Below, piece after piece: positions 55,163 through 64,000 of a stretch of 64,000 bases of DNA. The stretch comes from Erpobdella octoculata (lineage: Eukaryota; Annelida; Clitellata; Hirudinida; Erpobdellidae): positions 16,562,312-16,626,311 of the forward strand of contig OZ022247.1 of assembly GCA_963978895.1 (NCBI GenBank). Reading direction: 5' to 3'. Each line of letters opens with the position of its first letter. Position 1 is the stretch's first letter. A program made the translations under genes and the position numbers. The notes under the pieces are model-generated. The model had not been told where the DNA came from and searched no databases. It saw only the letters and a program-made list of their open reading frames with translations.

Positions 55163-57463
55163 TTATTTAAAACATTCACCATCACATTCACACAAGGATG
55201 TACACTGGAGATTATTTCGTCTACACTTGCACAGACCACGGCAAGACACTTTACACCCACAGTGAATAAGCTCAGTGCAAGTATCAGACAATTGTGGGAG
55301 TAAGGTCCAGTTTGGTTTATATTGACCAGAGTGCAACCAACCCCAATCAAGTGGACTTGGAAAATTCGGCTGCAGTTCTAAAGATTGTCCCCAAATATAT
55401 CCTCCTTGGTACGTAGCTCGACATATGTGTTGTAACAAGGCAGATTGAGTTGGTGGTATAGCATGGTATGAACGTCCTTTTTTAGTAAACAAATATTTTC
55501 TGCACTCGTCAACCTGTATTAAATCACAAATAAATTTTAAAAATAACTACATATCTATTAGAAAAATAATCCAGCTGTATTATTAAATAATCAAATTAGC
55601 TACCAAAATACCTTATCCAAATAACTTGTGCGATCATACAGAAGAACAACATATCGTTCCAGTTTGTTTAATTGCTCCAAAGTGACATCGCTTGGATTAG
55701 TGCACAAGCATGAGAAAGTTTCCGTTATTTTGTCTAGTGGATGAGCTGCAGCCAGGCATAGTGTTGGCTGATCTTTAAGTTGCGACGAATCTGGTGGAAC
55801 AGATGTATACCACCTTGGAAGTCGAGATGCATTTTGTACAGATACAGCTTCAGGAAATGACGGTGGCATACTAGGGAGCAGTGAGAAGTTTCGTCTTGAT
55901 TTTGAAACAATGAAATGCCTGTCCCGTGAAAAGAAGCAGTTTTCAAAGAATTTGTCGATGGGTTATGGTCGATGTTATCGATTGCTGCTGTTGTAAACAA
56001 TCCAGGTTGCATATCTTGAGGACAAACAACACCAACAGAATTGAAATAATCACAAGTAGAACTACTCAATCCAGTTACCATTCCAGAGACACGATCATAC
56101 GACACGGATAAACCAAGATTATGCAATTTATCAACTAATTTTTTTTTCTTGTTTGTGCATAAACAGTCATACCAACAAAAACAGGTAGTGGGGTTTCTTG
56201 AAGACGGTTATGACGCGAGCATGCACTTCCTGCAGCACGCTTGTGTTTAACGCTATTAAATTTAATTAGCTCAGCAATAAACTGGGAATAATTATTTTTT
56301 GAAACGTCTAATTGATCTTTAATGCTAGAACCCTCTAAAATCATTCGCACAAGCATCACAAGTGAAGGAGGAACCACATTCTTGCCATCAATCAAGGTTG
56401 AATCATCATCAGACAAGAAAAGATGTTCTCTGATGATATCGGCAGCCCGGGCCAAGCACATTGCATTGTCGTCATTGTTAATTTTGCACAAGTCAACAAG
56501 TGCCTGACCAATGCCATCCTCATATGCCAATATACATTCACGTCCTTGTCTAAATGATTGCAATCCAGGTATGTTTTGACAAAGTCGGTCTTTCAATCTG
56601 CTTGAATTAACATTTGATACGGAAACTCCAAGTTCCTCCAATCTTTTGATGTAGAGTTTCTTCAGGTCTGAGAATTTCATGACGGAGGATAGCTCATCAG
56701 ATTTATTTCTTTTAACAAAAGAGACAAGCTCTGCAAAAACTAAACTTTCAATAATTCTCTCAGTTCCGTTATCTCTATCTTCCTTTAACTCTCTTCGTTT
56801 TTGTGATCTAACACGGCAATATAAATTTGTTAAACAGCGCTTATGATATTTCGCTTCTAATGCAATTACATCACCTCTACTTAATTTTGCCAAGAGTTTA
56901 TCATCACATAATATGTGTGCCCACTCCCTAACATTAGAATCAAAACTAAAAGTACTTGCATTAAACAAAGTTTCATTTTCACTAGTTTCATCACAAAAAA
57001 AACATGTGAAATCAGCAAGGACATGAGATGTGTCAAGTTTTGCTCTCGTTTTCTTACTGATGTTCATGATGTCTGGTTGGTCTGAAGTTTCTTTACTTTT
57101 TCTTTTTCTCAAGTGTTGCAAATTCGTACTGTTAAATTTTTTACGACAATTTTTGTGCCACTTGGCTTCATTAAGCATCATTGTAGAAGCAATTCCACTC
57201 CCGTTATCCAATCTGGATAAATTCATAGTCTCGGGTAAGTCACTGAAATCTTTGTAGCCTGTGATATCACATTCAAATGTAGCATATCCAGCTCCAGGAC
57301 CTAAATCTACCCTGCTGGAAGATGCTGGACATATCAAGCATTCCTCACTGTCAGCCTGACATATAATACATTTCAACCAATTTGTTATTAAATTCTTACT
57401 CGATAAAGATAATGTTGAGTCCATCAATCCAGAATCCATACATGACATTGACGTTTTTGCCAT
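55163..57463 (-). pseudogene. CXC-domain repeat-family protein, frameshifted
   Basis: From ATG 57463: two Cys/His clusters (CIICQADSEECLICPA..WHKNCRKKF; CFFCDETSENE..AKYHKRCLTNLY), then a helical region to 56135. At a 9-A run (56142-56150) the frame shifts; LVDKLHNLGLSVSYDRV..FTTAAIDNIDHNP..SFHGTGISLFQ continues to about 55890. A second shift leads to PSFPEAVSV..TLEQLNKLERYVVLLYDRTSYLDK, a GT-AG intron (55514-55611), and the last exon VDECRKYLFTKKGR..YQGGYIWGQS ending in a tesmin/TSO1-like CXC (CGCKVSCRGLCKCRRNNLQC). I recognise it as a multicopy family in cnidarians and other aquatic animals; its function is unknown. About 760 residues. Confidence 0.8.
55514..55611 (-). other. Intron in the CXC-family gene
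   Basis: Minus-strand donor GATAAG|GTATTT at 55612/55611 and acceptor TTTAATACAG at 55514. 98 bp. Splicing restores the frame into the CXC-encoding exon (..LDK|VDECRKY..). Confidence 0.8.
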
Positions 57464-58187
57464 CTTGTACTAATCTTATTCAAATCAATGTTGAAACAAT
57501 ACAACAGAAGCGTAGACGTATATATATCTGAAAGTAAACATTAAATAAATTATATTTACTTGTTGATATATTTTGAGTGCTTGTCTTCTGCTGCTATAAA
57601 TACAGCTACAGTAATATGATAATTAACGAAAAATTTCTTCTGCCACTATAAATTTACTGCATGATTTATAAAGTAACAAGCATACAGCACTTTAAAATAA
57701 AATATTGAATACTATTGTTATAGGAAATGTATTTAATTTTTAATATTTTTATAAGCATTAATTTCCAATTAGCTTGTGTACTAACCCTCGGGCCCTCAAC
57801 CTAACCTAAAACAAATCTAACATAAGCACCTTCGCATCATTAACTTACAGCAACAGAAATAATTTTTAACGCTTGACTTTACTTTATCCGCCGGTTTTGA
57901 ACGATTTATAAGTAAGTAACACACCCTTTTAGTGGTACTTGGAAGTCATGATATGTCATTTATCCATATTTTCGCTCACCGTAATGAGATGATCCAAAAA
58001 TGTACAAAAATAAGCTACGCACAACTTTAGACAACCCCACAATGTTAGGAATCAGAAAAACTAAAAATTATTTTATCCGCCGGTTTTGATCAATTTATAA
58101 AGTAACAAGCTCCGCTATGTATTGAGATCTTAAAGTAATGTGATGGAATAGATTGGGGGAGGATTACATTACAGTACCCCCTTTGTC
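57464..58187. other. Upstream flank of the CXC gene
   Basis: AT-rich, no coding sequence. TCCGCCGGTTTTGA..ATTTATAA occurs twice (57888, 58077). GAGATCTTAAAGTAATGTGATG (58125) resembles GAAATCTTAAAGGCAAGGGA at 61807, beyond the foldback element, suggesting a flanking duplication. Confidence 0.55.
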
Positions 58188-58599
58188 AGTTTGGTTACGT
58201 CGCTGAAGTTAGCAACGTAGCCAACTTTGCCTGCATTATACATAGAAAATTCAAAGTTGTTGCATTTTAATATTTTTAATATATTTGAATAGATAATTAA
58301 AAAAACAAAACGATCTGTACTAGTTTCAAATAAATGCAACAATTATTAACGAAGTTATATGATAAAAACATACCAATTAAATCGTTCGTAATATCTCTGT
58401 TTACGTTTTACTCGCTTGGCGAATAAACACAGTGGCATGATAAATTCCAAATTGCTGTATATTTTTAGATGGAAAATTCAAATTTGTGACATTTCAATAA
58501 AATTAGCATATTAAGATAGATAATTCAAAACCAAATCAACATGTAAAAGTTTAATCCAAATGCAACAAGAATTAACAGAGTAAATCAATAAAAACTGAT

Positions 58600-59930
58600 G
58601 GAGAATTCGGTTGCTAACTTTTCACGCATTTAACATGGAAAATTCAAAGTTGTTGCATCTCAATAAAATTAGCATATTTAGATAGATAATTCAAAAACAA
58701 AACAATATGTGAAAGTTTCATTAAAATGCAACAAGAATTAACAGAGTAAATCAATAAAAACTGATGGAGAATTCGGTTGCTAACTTTTCACGCATTTAAC
58801 ATGGAAAATTCAAAGTTGTTGCATTTCAATAAAGTTAGCATATTTAGATAGATAATTCAAAAAAAAAGCAATATGTGAAAGTCTCATTAAAATGCAACAA
58901 GAATTAACAGAGTAAATCAATAAAACCTGATTGAGAAATCGGTTGCTAACTTTTCACGCATTTAACATGGAAAATTCAAAGTTGTTGCATCTCAATAAAA
59001 TTAGCATATTTAGATAGATAATTCAAAAACAAAGCAATATGTGAAAGTTTCATCAAAATGCAACAAAAATTAACAGAGTAAATCAATAAAAACTGATGGA
59101 GAATTCGGTTGCTAACTTTTCACGCATTTAACATGGAAAATTCAAAGTTGTTGCATTTCAATAAAGTTAGCATATTTAGATAGATAATTCAAAAACAAAG
59201 CAATATGTGAAAGTTTCATCAAAATGCAACAAAAATTAACAGAGTAAATCAATAAAACCTGATTGAGAAATCGGTTGCTAACTTTGGAAAATTCAAAGTT
59301 GTTGCATCTCAATAAAATTAGCATATTTAGATAGATAATTCAAAAACAAAGCAATATGTGAAAGTTTCATCAAAATGCAACAAATATTAACAGAGTAAAT
59401 CAATAAAAACTGATGGAGAATTCGGTTGCTAACTTTTCACGCATTTAACATGGAAAATTCAAAGTTGTTGCATCTCAATAAAATTAGCATATTTAGATAG
59501 ATAATTCAAAAACAAAACAATATGTGAAAGTTTCATTAAAATGCAACAAGAATTAACAGAGTAAATCAATAAAAACTGATGGAGAATTCGGTTGCTAACT
59601 TTTCACGCATTTAACATGGAAAATTCAAAGTTGTTGCATTTTAATAAAGTTAACATATTTAGATAGATAATTAAAAAAAAAAGCAATATGTGAAAGTCTC
59701 ATTAAAATGCAACAAGAATTAACAGAGTAAATCAATAAAACCTGATTGAGAAATCGGTTGCTAACTTTTCACGCATTTAACATGGAAAATTCAAAGTTGT
59801 TGCATTTCAATAAAGTTAGCATATTTAGATAGATAATTCAAAAACAAAACAATATGTGAAAGTCTCATTAAAATGGAACAAGAATTAACAGTGTAAATCA
59901 ATAAAAACTGATTGAGAAATCGGTTGCTAA
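58600..59930 (+). repeat. Left-arm tandem array
   Basis: About eight units, mixing long (with the TTTTCACGCATTTAACATGG block) and short forms. Adjacent units differ by a few substitutions. Confidence 0.93.
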
Positions 59931-60164
59931 TTTTATGGAGACGATACAACTTTTAATTTTCCATGCTAAATGCGTGAAGAGAGAAAGTGAGAGAGGGAAA
60001 GAAAGAGAGAGAAAGAAAGAAAAGAAAGAAAAAAATTGAACTGAAGAACTGAAGAACAGAGGATGTGAAATGACGAAGCCATAGCAATAAAATTCCAATT
60101 AAACAACTTTGAATAGGCCATGTAAAATGCATGCATAATGAGCTAACAATTTTATTGAGATGCA

Positions 60165-61440
60165 ACAACTTTGAATTTTCCATGTTAAATGCGTGAAAAG
60201 TTAGCAACCGAATTCTCCATCAGTTTTTATTGATTTACTCTGTTAATTTTTGTTGCATTTTGATGAAACTTTCACATATTGCTTTGTTTTTGAATTATCT
60301 ATCTAAATATGCTAATTTTATTGAGATGCAACAACTTTGAATTTTCCAAAGTTAGCAACCGATTTCTCAATCAGGTTTTATTGATTTACTCTGTTAATTC
60401 TTGTTGCATTTTAATGAAACTTTCACATAATGTTTTGTTTTTGAATTATCTATCTAAATATGCTAACTTTATTGAGATGCAACAACTTTGAATTTTCCAT
60501 GTTAAATGCGTGAAAAGTTAGCAACCGAATTCTCCATCAGTTTTTATTGATTTACTCTGTTAATTCTTGTTGCATTTTAATGAAACTTTCACATATTGTT
60601 TTGTTTTTGAATTATCTATCTAAATATGCTAATTTTATTGAGATGCAACAACTTTGAATTTTCCATGTTAAATGCGTGAAAAGTTAGCAACCGAATTCTC
60701 CATCAGTTTTTATTGATTTACTCTGTTAATTTTTGTTGCATTTTGATGAAACTTTCACATATTGCTTTGTTTTTGAATTATCTATCTAAATATGCTAATT
60801 TTATTGAGATGCAACAACTTTGAATTTTCCAAAGTTAGCAACCGATTTCTCAATCAGGTTTTATTGATTTACTCTGTTAATTTTTGTTGCATTTTGATGA
60901 AACTTTCACATATTGCATTGTTTTTGAATTATCTATCTAAATATGCTAACTTTATTGAGATGCAACAACTTTGAATTTTCCAAAGTTAGCAACCGATTTC
61001 TCAATCAGTTTTTATTGATTTACTCTGTTAATTCTTGTTGCATTTTAATGAGACTTTCACATATTGTTTTGTTTTTGAATTATCTATCTAAATATGCTAA
61101 CTTTATTGAGATGCAACAACTTTGAATTTTCCAAAGTTAGCAACCGATTTCTCAATCAGTTTTTATTGATTTACTCTGTTAATTCTTGTTGCATTTTAAT
61201 GAGACTTTCACATATTGTTTTGTTTTTGAATTATCTATCTAAATATGCTAATTTTATTGAGATGCAACAACTTTGAATTTTCCATGTTAAATGCGTGAAA
61301 AGTTAGCAACCGAATTCTCCATCAGTTTTTATTGATTTACTCTGTTAATTCTTGTTGCATTTGGATTAAACTTTTACATGTTGATTTGGTTTTGAATTAT
61401 CTATCTTAATATGCTAATTTTATTGAAATGTCACAAATTT
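60165..61440 (-). repeat. Right-arm tandem array (inverted)
   Basis: About eight units in inverse orientation. The order of long and short forms is not a strict mirror of the left arm (three consecutive short units at 60820-61130), so the arms have exchanged or gained units independently. Confidence 0.93.
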
Positions 61441-61732
61441 GAATTTTCCATCTAAAAATATACAGCAATTTGGAATTTATCATGCCACTGTGTTTATTCG
61501 CCAAGCGAGTAAAACGTTAACAGAGAAATTTCGAACGATTTAATTGGTATGTTTTTATCATATAACTTCGTTAATAATTGTTGCATTTATTTGAAACTAG
61601 TACAGATCGTTTTGTTTTTTAATTATCTATTCAAATATATTAAAAATATTAAAATGCAACAACTTTGAATTTTCTATGTATAATGCAGGCAAAGTTGGCT
61701 ACCGTTGCTAACTTCAGCGACGTAGTTTGGTT

Positions 61733-62100
61733 TACATTACTTTACATTCATCAGATGACTATCTTGTCGGTTTAGTTTTCAATTCTAACTGCTTTTGTCT
61801 GTGTATTGAAATCTTAAAGGCAAGGGATGTGGTGGAATAGGCTAGAAAGGATTACAGTAATGTTCATGTTTAGTTTACAATTATAATTGCTTTTGATTTT
61901 ATATTTCGTGCTGTTAAAATGTTTACAAAGTAGTTTGAAGAGGATTAAACAATTTTTAAATGAGTTTAGTTCAAAATTGTATTTATGCTTGTGTCATGTC
62001 ATCTTGTGTGTTGCTGATTATCACTGTTTTAAATTTAAAACTATTTCAGTTGAGTTTAGTTTAAAAATCTTACTCAGCTTATAAAATTGTGCTTATAAAC
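61733..62100. other. Spacer before the SWIM gene
   Basis: T-rich, no supported ORF. Ends in the acceptor-like TTTTTTTGTTACCAG at 62101-62115. Confidence 0.5.
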
Positions 62101-62115
62101 TTTTTTTGTTACCAG

Positions 62116-63901
62116 GTATCTCAGCAAAATCAACTTTCAGAAGCTATTGAATTGAGTTGGGTGTGCAAACATTCTGGTGAGTTTAGAAGTAGAGGTCAGG
62201 AAAAGAAAAAGATTGCTCCTTTAGGAAATTCTAATTTGATGCACCTTAAAAACAAAAGGATGGAAAGATTCCACTCTAAAAAAAGTTCTAGGGTCAATGC
62301 AGCTGCCTTTGGATGGTTTGTTGAAAAATCTGTTAACAATTGTAGATGTTCGTTCGGCTGAGTCCCTTCATCGTTTGTTCAATATGACAGTTAAAACCAC
62401 TTTTGTAGTCCAACCTTCTGTCAAGGAATATTACACTTGCTTCAGTGACTATGCAGCTGGAATTCTAACAAAAGAATTTGAAAAATTTAAAGATAAAAGA
62501 TACAATATATTACCTGTGAATGATCAATGGTCAATTACAAATGAAGATCTTGGAAGTTCACACATGGTTGATGGATTCAAGTGTTCATGCGGAATGCCAA
62601 CAAACATGGACCTTCCCTGTAGACATCTTTTTGCTATGTGGCAACACACAAAGCAACCTCTATTTCAGCCCAATGCAGTAGCTCATAGATGGAAAAAAGG
62701 TATGGCATGTGATTATATTTCTGATCATATTTCTTCTGCAGTTATCTCAAAAGCTAATTTTGAGTTAAAGAAACCAAATAGAAGCCAGAAGTTCAACAGT
62801 GCCATGGTTATCCTAAAAGATTTGGCAACAATAATTGCAGATCAGCCATACTTTTCATTTGATGAGACCATGTCAGTTGTGGAAAAGTTTAGAACAGCTG
62901 TGATGCATAACAAATCAAAACATTTAAACTCAGGAATGCAACGGCTTCTCACAAAATTGCAGCATCAAGAGGGCAATGATCTACATGTTTTCCTCTCTGA
63001 AGATGATATGGAATCACCGAATGTTCATCCTTCCATTTCCTTAGATGAGCGGTGTTCAACTCATGTACGTCATTCTGTTCATGTAGATGAGTCGGCAATG
63101 TCCACTGTTCATGTTTGTCCTTTCATTAGTGCAGATGAGTCAACTTCAGCCAGTATACATCCTTCCGTTTCTGCAAATGATGTTCACTGTTCCATTTCTG
63201 CAAATGAGCCGGGGTCATCTCATTCGAGCCGATGAGTCAGAATCATTGCATGTTCGTCCTTCTATTACTACAGATGAGTCTACATCATCCATTATACGTC
63301 CTTCGGTTTCTGCAAATGATGTTCATTGTTCCATTTCTGCAAATGAGCATGGGTCATCTCGTGTTATTTCCTCCATTCAAGCCGATGAGTCAGAATCATT
63401 GCATGTTCGTCCTTCCATTACTACAGATGGATCAACATCATCCAGTATACGTCATTCCGTTCCTGCAAAGGTTTATTCTTCCATTTCTGCAAATGAGCAG
63501 AGATCATCTCCTGTTCGTCCTTCCATTCTGCAGCTGAGTCGGGATCTAACAGTTCAAATGCCGTTATTTTCCAACAGCTGCTAAAACCTCGTGGTAAACC
63601 TGTTCAGACAAGAGCCATGCCATTCAAAATCAGAAAGGCTCAACAACTAGATGATGAAAATAAAAATATTCCGAATCCAGTTGAACGTGAGAAACGTAAG
63701 CAGACGTGCAAGACAGAAAAAGATGAAATAGATGATAGCATCTGTTATGTATGTTATATTCCAGATCCCCCAAAAGGTATGGTGAAAGGAAAAATGGTGA
63801 ACTGGGTGGAATGCAAAAATGAATGTGGTTGCTGGTTCCATGCTTGTTGTGTGCCAAAAAAGAAATCTTACACGTGTCAAAAATGTTCTGGGAAATGTTA
63901 A
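62116..63901 (+). pseudogene. SWIM- and PHD-type MULE-derived gene lacking DDE core
   Basis: After the acceptor at 62115, an N-terminal piece IELSWVCKHSGEFRSRGQEKK resembles the start of ZSWIM3-like MULE proteins. Within about 60 codons it passes to a C-terminal part in another frame: LLTIVDVRSAESLHRLFN, then YNILPVNDQWSITN and the SWIM finger (CSCGMPTNMDLPCRHLFA). The whole catalytic DDE region is absent. Residues from 63000 are imperfect repeats (ISANExGSS, ADESESLHVRPSI). The frame shifts at about 63225 and back near 63530; the end encodes a PHD-like finger (CYVCYIPD..WVECKNECGCWFHACCV..CQKC). AATAAA lies at 63924-63929. May be a decayed MULE or a domesticated remnant. Confidence 0.75.
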
Positions 63902-64000
63902 ACTGCATGTTTTTTTTTTAGAAATAAACTTTTAATTTATTGTTGTTCTTTTGTTACTTTAGAAATCACTCAATATAAAATGTTGTTATTCAATTGCAAA
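63902..64000 (+). other. 3' flank of the SWIM gene
   Basis: T-rich with AATAAA at 63924. No other feature to the window edge. Confidence 0.6.

Larger units (their letters stand above)
58197..61723. mobile_element. Foldback element with tandem-array TIRs and 9-bp TSD
   Basis: TSD AGTTTGGTT at 58188-58196 and 61724-61732. Termini ACGTCGCTGAAGTTAGCAAC and its complement are perfect. Each arm is about 1.7 kb: a unique outer 400 bp, then tandem units of about 151 or 171 bp (GATAATTCAAAAACAAAGCA, GAGAATTCGGTTGCTAAC, optional TTTTCACGCATTTAACATGG) inverted in the other arm. The central 230 bp (59930-60160) contains a GAAAGAGAGAGA stretch and no ORF. Short ORFs across the units are repeat artefacts. 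TSD length and structure fit MULE/Foldback elements. Confidence 0.95.

Noticed and set aside
58700..61280. Several identical 60-codon ORFs
   Set aside because: Frames through the foldback tandem units on both strands; copies of the repeat, not genes.

Overview
This is a eukaryotic, AT-rich, repeat-saturated window, most likely from an invertebrate animal (inference: Penelope-like elements with GIY-YIG domains, Gmr1-type Ty3 elements, FLYWCH and SWIM MULEs and a CXC-domain repeat protein occur together in metazoans; species not determined). I see no convincing single-copy host gene, rRNA, tRNA or CRISPR array. Nearly everything is a transposable element or a relic of one, and many are nested, so the window reads as a stratigraphy that can be ordered by target-site duplications (TSDs).

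Nest 1 (1-11.1 kb): a decayed gag with its LTR; a 5'-truncated LINE with a 13-bp TSD; then a Ty3 integrase (copy A) split by a CR1/L2-like LINE (2417-10068, TSD TTGTA), which is itself split by an RT-deleted Gmr1-like LTR element (3823-8420, TSD GGGCG). Nest 2 (11.15-23.7 kb): a Helitron (11153-23693) whose putative first intron holds a FLYWCH-MULE (11522-21895, 9-bp TSD), whose transposase is split by a full Gmr1-like element (13159-19884, TSD ATGGA) with one 1695-codon ORF in the order gag-PR-INT-RT-RNase H.

Next come three arrayed Helitron-like non-autonomous elements (about 24-27.65 kb and 37.6-39.2 kb), a degenerate pogo/jerky-type transposase (27.65-29.1 kb) and a small inverted-array element (29.1-29.8 kb). 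Nest 3 (30.3-46.4 kb) holds four Penelope-like elements (PLEs). PLE-1 keeps an RT plus GIY-YIG ORF between inverted terminal repeats with hammerhead-ribozyme-like folds. PLE-2 is split by a Ty3 element (34124-42614, TSD ATTGT), which is split by Helitron material. PLE-3 and PLE-4 are fragments.

The right third (46.5-64 kb) has a 2.7-kb palindromic element with an 8-bp TSD, a 0.9-kb TIR element, a hAT element (50417-54101, 8-bp TSD) carrying a young SAP-domain LTR element with identical LTRs and no reverse transcriptase, a frameshifted CXC-domain repeat gene (55.1-57.5 kb), a 3.5-kb foldback element whose long TIRs are tandem arrays (58197-61723, 9-bp TSD), and a SWIM/PHD MULE-derived gene lacking its catalytic core. 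(TA)n tracts abut most PLE, Ty3 and Helitron ends.
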